Positions 22,355 to 31,369 of a stretch of 64,000 bases of DNA are shown in pieces. The DNA comes from RGIG6375 sp964472725 (GTDB lineage: Bacteria > Bacillota > Clostridia > Oscillospirales > Oscillospiraceae), in assembly GCA_964472725.1 (NCBI GenBank), contig CAYYLZ010000007.1, forward strand, positions 3,141-67,140. The letters run 5' to 3'. The notes beneath the pieces are model-generated. The model did not search any database. It saw only the letters and a list, made by a program, of their open reading frames with translations, and had not been told where the DNA came from. Both the position numbers and the translations under genes were made by a program. Position 1 is the stretch's first letter. Each line of letters opens with the position of its first letter.

Positions 22355-25183
22355 ATGAATCTTCAGAGAATGCGCATAGACATTAACGGCGTTGAAAGAC
22401 CTGTTGTCTATGACCCCGAGAAGGACACTCTTGCAACCGTGCTTCGCCGCATGGGTCTTACCGGTGTTAAGGTAGGCTGCGGCGTTGGTGTTTGCGGCGC
22501 CTGCTCCATCCTTTATAATGGCGAGGTTATCCGCTCCTGCACCAAGAAGATGAAGAACGTTGAAGAGCACTCCAAAATCATCACCATCGAGGCCCTCGGC
22601 ACCGCTGCCAACCTCCATCCCCTCCAGCAGGCATGGATCACCTACGGCGGCGTACAGTGCGGCTTCTGCACCCCCGGCTTCATCGTTTCCGCTTACGGTC
22701 TGCTCCAGACCAACCCCAACCCCACCCGTGAGGAAGTCCGTGAGTGGTTCCGCGTTCACAAGAACCTCTGCCGCTGCACCGGCTACAAGCCCATCGTAGA
22801 CGCTGTTATGGCCGCTGCCGCTGTTATGCGCGGCGAAAAGACCATGGCTGACATCACCTACGATTTCGACGGCGAGAAGGACATCTATGGTTCCAACCAT
22901 CCCCGTCCCGCTGCCCTGTCCAAGGTTCTCGGCGTAGCTGACTATGGTAACGACGTTATCATGCAGGCTCCCGCAGGCACCGTTCACCTGGCAGTTGTTC
23001 TCTCCGACGCTATCCACGCCAAGATCATCAACATTGATACCACCGAGGCTGAGAAGGCTCCCGGCGTTATCAAGGTTCTCACCGCTAAGGATGTCCCCGG
23101 CGACAACAACATGGAAGTCCCCGCTATCGTTCCCCGTCAGAAGGGTAACGCTCTCACCCGCTTCCCCGTAATCTGTGACGAGAAGGTTCTCCGCAAGGGC
23201 GACGTAGTCGCTGTTGTCTGCGCTGACACCCGCGAGCACGCACGCGAGGCTGCAAAGCTTGTTAAGCAGGAGCTCGAGCCCCTGCCCGCTTACACCACCC
23301 TGCCCGAGGCTGCAGCTCCCAACGCTGTTCAGCTCTTCGACGCAATGCCCAACTTCTACATGACTCAGCCCGTTTACAAGGGCACCGATCCCGAAGAGAT
23401 TTTCGAGGACGCTCCTCACGTAGTAGGCGGCAGCTTCCACTCTCAGCATGAGCCCCACCTGCCCATTGAGTCCGACAGCGTTCTTTCTTACTTCGATCCC
23501 GACGGAATGCTGACCCTCCAGTGCAAGGTTCAGGCTATCACCGAGTGTATCGACACCATCTCCCTTGGTCTTAACTATCCCAAGGAAAACATCCGCATGA
23601 TCCAGAACCCCACCGGCGCTGCTTTCGGTTACGCTATCACTCCCAACACCTACGTGCTCTGCGCACTGGCTACCCTCGTTCTGGGCTGCCCCTGCTCTCT
23701 GGAGCTGAGCTGGGATGAGTTCAACCACATGACCGGTAAGCGTTCCGCTACCTACACCAACGGTAAGCTCGCCGTTGACGATGAGGGTAACATTCTTGCT
23801 GCTGAGTATGACTGTGGTCTTGACCACGGCGCATACGCAGTCACCGCAGGTAAGATCTTCAACAACCTGGTAAGCGTTGGCTTCCACGGCTACAACATCC
23901 CCAGCTTCAAGGGCCTGGTTCGCGGCGTTGCCACCAACCACGCCTTCAACACCGCATACCGCGGCTTCGGCGCTCCTCAGATCTACACCACCACCGAGGC
24001 TCTCATCGACATGGCAGCCGAGGAGATCGGCATGGATCCCTGGGAGTTCCGTTACAAGAACTGCGCTCGCGAAGGTTCTATGACCATCAACAGCCGTCCC
24101 TACAAGGCTCATCCCTATCCCACTCTGCTCGAGATGGTAAAGCCCTACTACGATGAGTACAAGGCTCTGGCCGAAAAGGGCAAGGCTGAAGGCAAGAAGG
24201 TCGGCGTAGGTATCTCCCTTGGCGGCTTCCTGTGCACCATCGGCTTCATCGATTCTTCCGACTGCGCTATCGAGCTCAATCCCGACGGCACCATCACCAA
24301 CTACAACACTTGGGAAGATGTTGGCCAGGGCGGCGACATCGGCGCTCTCACCCACACCGTTAAGGCTCTTGAGCCCATGGGCATCAAGGCTTCCCAGGTT
24401 CGCCTCGTTATGAACGAGCGTCCTCTGTGCCCCGACTCCGGCCTCTCCGCCGCAAGCCGCCAGCACTACATGACCGGTAACGCTATCATCGACGGCTGCA
24501 ACAAATTGATGGATGCTATGCGCAAGGCCGACGGCACCTATCGCACCTATGACGAGATGGTAGCCGAGGGTATCCCCACCAAGTACATTGGTCACTACGA
24601 CCAGTTCGGCCTGGGTCTGCCTCCCGGACTCGATCCCAACACCGGTGAAGGCGACAAGGACGCTGAGTTCATGTACGCTGTCAACACCTGCCTGGTTGAG
24701 GTTGACGACAACGGCAAGACCACCGTTCTCAAGTACACCTGCGCCTGCGATGTCGGCGTAGTCGGCAACAAGCTGGCTGTTGACGGTCAGGCATACGGCG
24801 GTCTCTCTCACTCCATCGGCTTCGCACTTACCGAGGACTACGAGCAGACCAAGAAGTTCAACACCATCGTTGGCTCCGGTATCCCCACCATTGATGCCAT
24901 CCCCGACGATTACAACGTTCTCTACTACGAGCGTCCCAGACCCCTTGGTCCTCAGGGCTCCGCAGGCTGCTCCGAGTGCTTCCAGAGCTCCGGTCACATG
25001 GCTGTTATCAACGCCATCAACAACGCTGCCGGTGTTCGTATCTACGCTCTGCCCGCAACTCCCGAGAAGGTCAAGGAAGCTATGGACAAGAAGGCTCGCG
25101 GCGAGGATCTCACTCCCGAACCCTATTGGCTGGGCTCCGAACTCAACGAAGAGCTCGACCTCATCAAGGCTAACCCCCTGTGA
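22355..25183 (+). CDS. Single-chain molybdenum hydroxylase (aldehyde oxidoreductase type)
   Basis: 942 residues of the xanthine oxidase family in the compact, FAD-less layout of Desulfovibrio aldehyde oxidoreductase (Mop). Residues 1-80 are a plant-type [2Fe-2S] domain (C42, C47, C50, C62 in GCGVGVCGACSILYNG and RSC). The next about 80 are the second [2Fe-2S] helical domain (QCGFCTPG, LCRCTGYKPI). The rest is the molybdopterin domain with AYRGFGAPQ and a C-terminal GCSECFQSS carrying the likely catalytic Glu. It oxidises or hydroxylates an aldehyde or heteroaromatic. Needs Mo-cytosine-dinucleotide-type cofactor genes not present here. First gene of a rightward operon; ATG follows GGAAAGGAG. 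Codon bias suggests high expression. Confidence 0.9.
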   Translation: MNLQRMRIDINGVERPVVYDPEKDTLATVLRRMGLTGVKVGCGVGVCGACSILYNGEVIRSCTKKMKNVEEHSKIITIEALGTAANLHPLQQAWITYGGVQCGFCTPGFIVSAYGLLQTNPNPTREEVREWFRVHKNLCRCTGYKPIVDAVMAAAAVMRGEKTMADITYDFDGEKDIYGSNHPRPAALSKVLGVADYGNDVIMQAPAGTVHLAVVLSDAIHAKIINIDTTEAEKAPGVIKVLTAKDVPGDNNMEVPAIVPRQKGNALTRFPVICDEKVLRKGDVVAVVCADTREHAREAAKLVKQELEPLPAYTTLPEAAAPNAVQLFDAMPNFYMTQPVYKGTDPEEIFEDAPHVVGGSFHSQHEPHLPIESDSVLSYFDPDGMLTLQCKVQAITECIDTISLGLNYPKENIRMIQNPTGAAFGYAITPNTYVLCALATLVLGCPCSLELSWDEFNHMTGKRSATYTNGKLAVDDEGNILAAEYDCGLDHGAYAVTAGKIFNNLVSVGFHGYNIPSFKGLVRGVATNHAFNTAYRGFGAPQIYTTTEALIDMAAEEIGMDPWEFRYKNCAREGSMTINSRPYKAHPYPTLLEMVKPYYDEYKALAEKGKAEGKKVGVGISLGGFLCTIGFIDSSDCAIELNPDGTITNYNTWEDVGQGGDIGALTHTVKALEPMGIKASQVRLVMNERPLCPDSGLSAASRQHYMTGNAIIDGCNKLMDAMRKADGTYRTYDEMVAEGIPTKYIGHYDQFGLGLPPGLDPNTGEGDKDAEFMYAVNTCLVEVDDNGKTTVLKYTCACDVGVVGNKLAVDGQAYGGLSHSIGFALTEDYEQTKKFNTIVGSGIPTIDAIPDDYNVLYYERPRPLGPQGSAGCSECFQSSGHMAVINAINNAAGVRIYALPATPEKVKEAMDKKARGEDLTPEPYWLGSELNEELDLIKANPL

Positions 25184-25225
25184 TTGGCTGAATAGGAAAG
25201 CTTCTTAATAAGTTTCTAAGTTAAC

Positions 25226-25260
25226 GATAAGCAGGGTATGCCAGACATACCCTGCTTATC
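25226..25260 (+). other. Intercistronic hairpin between Mo hydroxylase and its flavoprotein
   Basis: GATAAGCAGGGTATG (25226-25240) and its exact inverse (25246-25260) around CCAGA. There is no U-tract, so it is more likely an attenuator or mRNA stabiliser that adjusts expression of the upstream gene than a full terminator. Confidence 0.6.
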
Positions 25261-25308
25261 TCCTGTTTGCACCAATGTAATTTCACCTGAATAGGAGGTA
25301 TCTTCTTT

Positions 25309-27540
25309 ATGAATCAGGAAGAAGCAACAGTATTAACAGAACGATGTTTTAATGGCGAGCCCGCCTCCTGCTCCTTCGCCTGCCCTTTCCATCTCGACCT
25401 GCGCAATTTCCTCGATAAGGCCGCCAACGGCAAATGGTCCGCTGCATACAAGGCTCTGCGCAGCGCAGTCGTTTTCCCCGTGGTGGTTTCCAAACTCTGC
25501 CCCCGTCCATGCGAGGGTGCGTGTCAGCGCTGCGCCACCGGCGACGAGCCTGTGGCCGTGGGCAAAATCGAGGAAGCCTGCCTCACTTACGTAAAGTCCC
25601 GCAAGGCCGACTCCTACGCCCTCCCTCCCAAGAGCGAGAAGATCGCCGTTATCGGCGCGGGCATGGCCGGTCTTTCCTGCGCGCTGCACCTTGCCCAGAA
25701 GAAATTCGGCGTAACTGTATTCGATAAAGCCGAAGGCTGGGGCGGTCAGCTCCGCAGCCACCCGGATTTTGAACTTTTCGACGCGGATATCGCCCTGCAG
25801 TTCTCTGCAACCAAGGCCGAATTCCACTATAACACTGAAATCAAGAGTCTTGACGAGCTCAGCGAGTTCGACGCGGTCTATGTAGCAACAGGCCGCGGCG
25901 GCGAGGGCTTCGGACTTACAGATAGCTGGGACAGCACCCTGATGACCAGCTCCAACCCCAAGGTATTCATGGGCGGCGAGCTTTGCGGCGTCAGCCTCAT
26001 GGAGGGCATCGCTCAGGGCGCCGAGGCCGCCAAGGTCATGGAGGTTTATCTTCAGATCGGCAAGGCCACTCTTCCCGCAGGCGCATACGCTAAAAACTAC
26101 TGCGGTCATACCATCGACCACAGCGACAAGGAAAGCGTTCCCCGCATTCAGCCCGCCTCCGGCGACGCTTACAGTGAGGACGAAGCCAAGGCAGAGGCAG
26201 CCCGCTGTCTCAAGTGCGATTGCGACCGCTGCTTGACCGCCTGTGAAATGCTGAAAATGTACCGCAAAAAGCCGGTGAAGCTGGCTGTGGAGGTCTACGC
26301 CGACTCCAAGGCAAAGCCGCCCATCGCCCCTTGCTCCATGACTCGCCAGACCTTCTCCTGCAATGACTGCGGTTACTGCAAGTCCATCTGCCCCGAGGGC
26401 GTGGACATCGGCGCTCTTCTCAGCCTGGGCAGAACCGTCCGCGTTGCAGCCAACACCCAGCCCAAGGCTCTGCATCATTTCTGGCTGGGCGAAATGGACT
26501 TCGCCACCGGCGAAGCCTCCTACGCCTCCCCCGCACAGTACAAGTACATGTTCTTCCCCGGCTGTCAGCTTTCCGCATCCAGCCCCGAGCTGGTTGAAAA
26601 GGCTTACGCCTACCTTTCCGAAAAGTATGATGCCGGTATCTACCTTGGCTGCTGCGGCGCTCCCGCCCACTGGGCAGGCGAGGCCGAGCGCATGAGCGAA
26701 AATGTGGCGAAGATACGCAAGGTTTGGGAGGACGCAGGAAAGCCTGCTTTCGTATTCGCCTGTGCAAGCTGCGCCAAGCTTTTCGCGGCGTTTATGCCCG
26801 ATATCCCCCGCTTGACCATTTATCAGCTGCTGGCTGAGGACGAAGCTCTCGCACCCGCGGCCAAGTTCACTGAAGCCTCCATATTCGACCCCTGTGCAGC
26901 CCGTGACTTCGACGAGATGCAGCAGAGTGTCCGCCGCCTTGCGGAGAAATCCGGCGCGGATCTTGAGGAGCTCAAGGAAAAGAATCGCTGCTGCGGCTAC
27001 GGTGGACAGATGAAGACCGCCAACCCCAAGCTTTACAACGAAATTGCCGAAAACCGCTCCGCTCTCAGCGAGAAGCCCTATATCGTCTATTGCGCCAACT
27101 GCCGGGAGGTATTCCTCTCCAAGGGCAAGGAGTGCGCCCACATTCTGGACATGGTATTCGGCGACGGCGCCGTCAAGGCAGTTCCGTCGCTGCAGGAAAA
27201 GAGGGATAATGTTATCATGCTCAAGAAAAAGTTTATGAAGGACATCGAAGGCAAGGAATTCGTTCCCACCGCCAATGAGTGGGACGCTCTCACCCTCATC
27301 GTTCCCGACGAAGTCACCGCCGCCATGAATGAAAAGCTCATCACTCTCAGCGATATTAAGGAAGCCATTTGGCGCGCCGAAAAGGATAACGACAAGTTCG
27401 TGGACGAAAACGGCGTGTGCCTGTGCAGCATGGTAACTCCCGTGATAACCTATTGGGCCGAATACACCCCCAACGCCGACGGCACCTACAGCGTCATCAG
27501 CGCTTACAGCCACCGCATCCACTTCAAGGAGGAGGTATGA
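25309..27540 (+). CDS. FAD-dependent/Fe-S oxidoreductase with CCG (heterodisulfide reductase-like) domain
   Basis: 743 residues. An N-terminal GltD-like Fe-S segment (CSFACPFHLDLRNFL, KLCPRPCEGACQR) is followed by an FAD Rossmann fold (IAVIGAGMAGLSCALHLA, about residue 105), a ferredoxin-type part (CLKCDCDRCLTACEM, CNDCGYCKSICPEGVDI), two CCG-type cysteine domains (FFPGCQLS..YLGCCGAPAHWAG; IFDPCAARD..KNRCCGYGGQM, CANC) and a C-terminal segment of about 100 residues. It probably takes electrons from the Mo enzyme to a quinone, ferredoxin or NAD(P). The order Mo enzyme, this protein, small redox protein resembles the DVU1559-1558-1557 genes of Desulfovibrio, recalled from memory. Start follows AGGAGG. 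Confidence 0.85.
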   Translation: MNQEEATVLTERCFNGEPASCSFACPFHLDLRNFLDKAANGKWSAAYKALRSAVVFPVVVSKLCPRPCEGACQRCATGDEPVAVGKIEEACLTYVKSRKADSYALPPKSEKIAVIGAGMAGLSCALHLAQKKFGVTVFDKAEGWGGQLRSHPDFELFDADIALQFSATKAEFHYNTEIKSLDELSEFDAVYVATGRGGEGFGLTDSWDSTLMTSSNPKVFMGGELCGVSLMEGIAQGAEAAKVMEVYLQIGKATLPAGAYAKNYCGHTIDHSDKESVPRIQPASGDAYSEDEAKAEAARCLKCDCDRCLTACEMLKMYRKKPVKLAVEVYADSKAKPPIAPCSMTRQTFSCNDCGYCKSICPEGVDIGALLSLGRTVRVAANTQPKALHHFWLGEMDFATGEASYASPAQYKYMFFPGCQLSASSPELVEKAYAYLSEKYDAGIYLGCCGAPAHWAGEAERMSENVAKIRKVWEDAGKPAFVFACASCAKLFAAFMPDIPRLTIYQLLAEDEALAPAAKFTEASIFDPCAARDFDEMQQSVRRLAEKSGADLEELKEKNRCCGYGGQMKTANPKLYNEIAENRSALSEKPYIVYCANCREVFLSKGKECAHILDMVFGDGAVKAVPSLQEKRDNVIMLKKKFMKDIEGKEFVPTANEWDALTLIVPDEVTAAMNEKLITLSDIKEAIWRAEKDNDKFVDENGVCLCSMVTPVITYWAEYTPNADGTYSVISAYSHRIHFKEEV

Positions 27541-27542
27541 CC

Positions 27543-27737
27543 ATGAGCGAGGAAAGAATCTGGAAATGTGCCAAGTGCGGCGTAGAGCTCAAGACCCGCA
27601 AAACCATCTTCAACTACATGGAGCGCACCGTTTCCCACGAAGTTCCCGTCTGCCCCAAGTGCGGCAAGGTATTCATTACCCGCGCACTGGCCGAGGGCAG
27701 AATGGCTGAGGTCGAGGAACAGCTGGAAGATAAATAA
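27543..27737 (+). CDS. Small CxxC redox/zinc-ribbon protein (DVU_1557-like)
   Basis: 64 residues: RIWKCAKCGVELKTRKTIFN, a linker, then VPVCPKCGKVF and a C-terminal ALAEGRMAEVEEQLEDK helix. Two CxxC knuckles can bind one metal or form a rubredoxin-like site. It follows the flavoprotein by 2 nt. The ATG at 27543 is chosen because GGAGG ends 7 nt before it; the ATG two codons earlier overlaps the upstream stop and lies too close. It resembles the short redox protein next to aldehyde oxidoreductase in Desulfovibrio, so electron transfer for the Mo enzyme is the likely role. Confidence 0.75.
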   Translation: MSEERIWKCAKCGVELKTRKTIFNYMERTVSHEVPVCPKCGKVFITRALAEGRMAEVEEQLEDK

Positions 27738-27770
27738 TAATTTGAAAAAATTATTTGGAGGATATGGAAA

Positions 27771-28580
27771 ATGACTATTGCTGAATACAACACTCTCGGC
27801 AAGGAGCTGGAAGAGCTTCTTATTCTGCGTTACTCCCCCATCGCCCTTAAGCTCATCTACTCCGAGGACGAAATTCCCGAAGGCTCCCTGCGTCCCTACA
27901 AGGACCGCGGCGACCGACTGGCAATGTGTCAGGCTTACGCACTGGTGCGCCGCAACCGCACTGCCCTGACCATGCTCAAGGAAGACCACTGGTGCGTATG
28001 GCCCCTGGTTTCCTACGGCCTCGTAGACCTTGACGACGATGACTACGAATACATGGGCGACAAGTTCTTCATCAGAGATAAGGAACGCAGCAAGAAGTTC
28101 CTCCGCGAGGAATATCCCATGCTGGCAGCCGAGAAGAAGCCCATCGGCTTCACCCTCGCTCCCCTGCGCTCCTGCAACTTCGAGCCCGACATAATCACCA
28201 TCTACTGCCGCCCCGCTCAGATCCGCAGCATTCTCATGGGCGCCAAGTTCGGCAGCGGCGAGATGCTCAAGGTCACTCTCGACCCCGTTGACTCCTGCGT
28301 ACATTCCAGCATTCCTGTTCTCAACGGTCAGGACTACAACATCACCTTCCCGGATCCCGGCGAGTACGAGCGCGCCATGACCGACGAGGACGAGGTAATG
28401 TTCACTCTCCGCGCCGAGAAACTGCCCGAGTTGGCTGAATGCATAAGAGGCATTTCCATGTTCGGCTTCGGCTATCAGGGTCTGCAGATGGATATGCCCA
28501 TGAACTTCCCCCGCCCCGAGTTCTACAACGTAATGTTCGAGAAGTGGGGTCTGGACTCCGGCGAAGTCTGGCGCAAGTAA
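27771..28580 (+). CDS. DUF169 family protein (copy 2)
   Basis: 269 residues, the paralogue of the gene at 14320 with matching segments (YSEDEIPEG, QAYALVRRNR, EDHWCVWPL, IPVLNGQDYNI, PDPGEYERAM, EFYNVMFEKWGLDSGE) and the same five cysteines (MCQA, HWCVW, SCNF, YCRP, SCV). No transmembrane segment or known catalytic motif. Being inside the Mo-hydroxylase operon (33 nt after the redox gene, with GGAGG before the start) ties this DUF169 copy to redox metabolism. Function undetermined. Confidence 0.85.
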   Translation: MTIAEYNTLGKELEELLILRYSPIALKLIYSEDEIPEGSLRPYKDRGDRLAMCQAYALVRRNRTALTMLKEDHWCVWPLVSYGLVDLDDDDYEYMGDKFFIRDKERSKKFLREEYPMLAAEKKPIGFTLAPLRSCNFEPDIITIYCRPAQIRSILMGAKFGSGEMLKVTLDPVDSCVHSSIPVLNGQDYNITFPDPGEYERAMTDEDEVMFTLRAEKLPELAECIRGISMFGFGYQGLQMDMPMNFPRPEFYNVMFEKWGLDSGEVWRK

Positions 28581-28588
28581 GCCCATCA

Positions 28589-29494
28589 ATGTTTTACCGC
28601 TCATTTTCAAATGAAATACGCCGCCGCTTCGGGGAAAAGCTATATAAGCTTTCCCTGGACGGCGGCATGAGCTGCCCCAACCGGGACGGCACTCTCGGTT
28701 ACGGAGGTTGTATCTTCTGCTCCGGCGGCTCCGGCGAATTCGCCGCGGGGCAGCGCCCCTCCATCGAGGAGCAGCTGGAAAACGCCCGCCGCCGTGTGGC
28801 TTTCAAAGCTGGCAGCAGCGGACGATATATCGCCTACTTTCAAAGCTATACAAACACCTACGCACCCGCTCAGCGGCTGCGTGAGCTTTTTATGCCCATC
28901 ATTACCCGCCCTGACATAGCCGTGCTCGACATCGCAACTCGTCCGGATTGTCTGGGCGATGATATTTTAGAGCTGCTTGGCGAGCTTAACGGGATAAAGC
29001 CCGTTTGGGTGGAGCTTGGCCTGCAGACTATACACCCAAGCACTGCCGAATACATTCGCCGCAGCTACGCCCTGCCCGTATACGACGAGGCCGTGCGTCG
29101 GCTAAAGGCACTTGGCATCGAAGTGATAGTCCACATGATACTGGGGCTTCCCGGCGAAACAGACGAAATGATATACGAAACCACCTCCTACATTGCTAAA
29201 AGCGGAGCTGACGGCATAAAGCTGCAGCTTTTGCACGTACTGCGCGGCACCGACCTTGCCGCGGATTACGAGGCGGGCAAATTTGAAACTCTCACTCTTG
29301 AACATTACACCCGGCTTCTTGAAGGCTGCATAAGCCGCCTGCGTCCGGACATGACCGTTCACCGCATCACCGGCGACGGAGCAAAGCGTGAGCTTATAGC
29401 GCCCATGTGGAGCGCCGACAAGAAGAAGGTTCTCAGCTATATAAACAGCGCTTTTGAGCGCGACGGGCTCGAGCAGGGCTCGCTTTACGAATGA
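28589..29494 (+). CDS. TIGR01212-type radical SAM protein (YhcC/YtqA-like)
   Basis: 301 residues. The cluster motif C-x11-C-x2-C is seen in MSCPNRDGTLGYGGCIFC, preceded by the typical FGEKLYKLSLDGG. VELGLQTIHPSTAEYIRRSY and HMILGLPGE are further family signatures. B. subtilis YtqA (MnmL) acts in wobble-uridine tRNA modification, so a tRNA role is plausible; the MnmM partner is not adjacent. ATG 28589 is 8 nt after the DUF169 stop and has no obvious ribosome binding site, so coupling to upstream translation is likely. Open sequence upstream in this frame lies inside the DUF169 gene and is not used. Confidence 0.88.
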   Translation: MFYRSFSNEIRRRFGEKLYKLSLDGGMSCPNRDGTLGYGGCIFCSGGSGEFAAGQRPSIEEQLENARRRVAFKAGSSGRYIAYFQSYTNTYAPAQRLRELFMPIITRPDIAVLDIATRPDCLGDDILELLGELNGIKPVWVELGLQTIHPSTAEYIRRSYALPVYDEAVRRLKALGIEVIVHMILGLPGETDEMIYETTSYIAKSGADGIKLQLLHVLRGTDLAADYEAGKFETLTLEHYTRLLEGCISRLRPDMTVHRITGDGAKRELIAPMWSADKKKVLSYINSAFERDGLEQGSLYE

Positions 29495-29518
29495 CAATTA
29501 CGGGAAAGGAGCGGCAGC

Positions 29519-30502
29519 ATGGCAAAATCACAGAACCAGAAGGCAAAGCTTCTCTATTTGATGAAGTATCTGCTGGAGGAAACCGACGAGACCCACGGCG
29601 TAAGTGGGGCGCAAATCATGGCGCATCTTGAATCTCTGGGTATCTCCGTTGAGCGCAAGAGCCTTTACAACGACCTTGACATTCTGCGAGATTTCGGGCT
29701 TGACATTATCAAGCTCGGCGGCCGTCCGCCCCTTTACGCGGTGGCCAGCCGTGATTTTGAGCTGGCCGAGCTGAAGCTATTGGTGGATGTTGTCCAGTCC
29801 TCCCGCTTCATTACCGAGAAAAAGTCCCTTTCTCTGATACATAAGCTTGAAAATCTTGCCGGACGACATGGCGCACGACAGCTTCAGCGTCAGGTTTTCG
29901 TGCGAAACCGCATAAAATCCATGAACGAGTCCATTTATTACAATGTGGACAAAATCCATGAAGCCATAACCTACGACAAGCAGATAAGCTTCCGCTACTT
30001 CGACTTCTCCATTATGAAGGATAAGCTTTACCGCCGCCACGGTGCCCGATATATGGTCAGCCCCTACGCCCTCACATGGGACGACGAGAACTATTACCTC
30101 ATTGCCCACGAGGAGGAAAGCGGGCTGGTGAAGCATTACCGAGTGGACAAGATGAGTGATATTGAATTGGAAAAGCAGCCCCGCAACAAAAACGAAGATT
30201 TCGACGGCAGCAAGCTGGCGGAATACGCAGGCAAGGTCTTTGGAATGTTCGCCGGTCAGGAGCGTAAGGTGCGCCTGCGCTTCGTAAATCACCTTGCCGG
30301 TGCGGTGATAGACCGCTTCGGGCGGGACGTTATCATCAACTCCAAGGACGACGGCAGCTTCACCGTTACGGTGAATGTGGTGGTCAGCCCCCAGTTCTAC
30401 GGCTGGCTCTGCGGCTTTGGTGACGAGGTGCAGCTGCTTTGGCCCGAGGACGTACGCAACGATTTTGTAGATTACGTGAAGAAGCTTATTGATAAATACT
30501 GA
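29519..30502 (+). CDS. WYL domain transcriptional regulator
   Basis: 327 residues: N-terminal winged HTH (KAKLLYLMKYLLEE, GISVERKSLYNDLDILRDFG) followed by a WYL ligand-sensing domain (KQISFRYFDFS, YMVSPYALTWDDENYYLIAH) and a C-terminal WCX extension (VRLRFVNHLAGAVIDRFG). WYL regulators often sense nucleotide or small ligands. It lies 24 nt after the radical SAM gene, with GGAAAGGAG before its ATG, and 54 nt before the macrodomain gene, so it shares their transcript. Confidence 0.92.
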   Translation: MAKSQNQKAKLLYLMKYLLEETDETHGVSGAQIMAHLESLGISVERKSLYNDLDILRDFGLDIIKLGGRPPLYAVASRDFELAELKLLVDVVQSSRFITEKKSLSLIHKLENLAGRHGARQLQRQVFVRNRIKSMNESIYYNVDKIHEAITYDKQISFRYFDFSIMKDKLYRRHGARYMVSPYALTWDDENYYLIAHEEESGLVKHYRVDKMSDIELEKQPRNKNEDFDGSKLAEYAGKVFGMFAGQERKVRLRFVNHLAGAVIDRFGRDVIINSKDDGSFTVTVNVVVSPQFYGWLCGFGDEVQLLWPEDVRNDFVDYVKKLIDKY

Positions 30503-30556
30503 TAAGATCCCTCGGTATCATCTGCCACAAATTTTATTTGAAGTGAGGCGTTTTCC

Positions 30557-31330
30557 GTGACCCAACCCGAAAGACTTGAATACCTTATAAAACACCTTTT
30601 GGCAGAACGCGGCCTTGACCAGCCGCTGCCCGCAGATGAGGGTGAGCGCTTCCGTCTGTTCCGCGCCCTTGTGAACACCCGCGACCCTATGGAGGACGAG
30701 GGCGAGTTCATCACCGTTCAGGACGAATACCTCTCCGGCTATATAGTCGAGCAGGGCGTTACCAAGGCCGCCGAGCTGCCCCGCTGCCCCGCCGATGAGC
30801 GTATCAGCATATGGCAGGGTGACATCACCCTGCTGGAGGTTGACGCAATAGTCAACGCCGCCAACAGCGCAATGCTGGGCTGCTGGGTACCCAACCACGC
30901 CTGCATCGATAACTGCATTCACACCTTCGCGGGAGTTCAGCTCCGCCGTGACTGCAGCCGCATAATGCGCGCCCAGGGTCACGAGGAGCCTACAGGCACG
31001 GCGAAGATAACCCCCGCCTATTCCCTGCCCTCCCGCTGGGTACTGCACACCGTCGGCCCCATCATTTCCGGCCCCGTAACCGAGCGCGACAAGGAGCTGC
31101 TCGCTTCCAGCTACCGCTCCTGCTTTGAGCTCGCCGAGGAAAAGGGGCTTGAAAGCATCGCCTACTGCTGCATATCCACCGGCGTTTTCCGTTTCCCCAA
31201 CGACCTTGCCGCCGAGGTGGCGGTAAAAACCGTCCGTGAGTGCCTTGACAACGCCAAAAGCGTGAAGCACGTTGTTTTCAGCGTATTCAAGGACATGGAC
31301 AAAATGCTCTATGAGCGCTTGCTTGGTTAA
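30557..31330 (+). CDS. Macrodomain protein-ADP-ribose hydrolase
   Basis: 257 residues: a helical N-terminal extension, then a macrodomain from about 82 (ISIWQGDITLLEVDAIVNAANSAML), with GCWVPNHACIDNCIHTFAG matching zinc-containing macrodomains of Firmicutes/streptococci (C..H..C ligands) and ISTGVFRFPNDLAAEVA as the phosphate loop. It removes ADP-ribose from modified proteins or O-acetyl-ADP-ribose. Sirtuin/LplA/GcvH-L partners seen in some genomes are not here. The start is GTG with GAGG 8 nt upstream. Last gene of the rightward series, followed by a terminator. Confidence 0.9.
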   Translation: MTQPERLEYLIKHLLAERGLDQPLPADEGERFRLFRALVNTRDPMEDEGEFITVQDEYLSGYIVEQGVTKAAELPRCPADERISIWQGDITLLEVDAIVNAANSAMLGCWVPNHACIDNCIHTFAGVQLRRDCSRIMRAQGHEEPTGTAKITPAYSLPSRWVLHTVGPIISGPVTERDKELLASSYRSCFELAEEKGLESIAYCCISTGVFRFPNDLAAEVAVKTVRECLDNAKSVKHVVFSVFKDMDKMLYERLLG

Positions 31331-31335
31331 AAAGG

Positions 31336-31363
31336 AACAGCCCACCGTGTACGGTGGGCTGTT
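31336..31363 (+). terminator. Terminator after the macrodomain gene
   Basis: AACAGCCCACCGT / ACGGTGGGCTGTT with GT loop, then GTTATAT; it separates convergent genes. Confidence 0.75.
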
Positions 31364-31369
31364 GTTATA

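Noticed and set aside
28439..28588. An N-terminal extension of the radical SAM protein into the DUF169 gene.
   Set aside because: The extra residues are an out-of-frame reading of DUF169, and the family begins with FYRSFSNEIRRRFGEK-like sequence at the ATG 28589.
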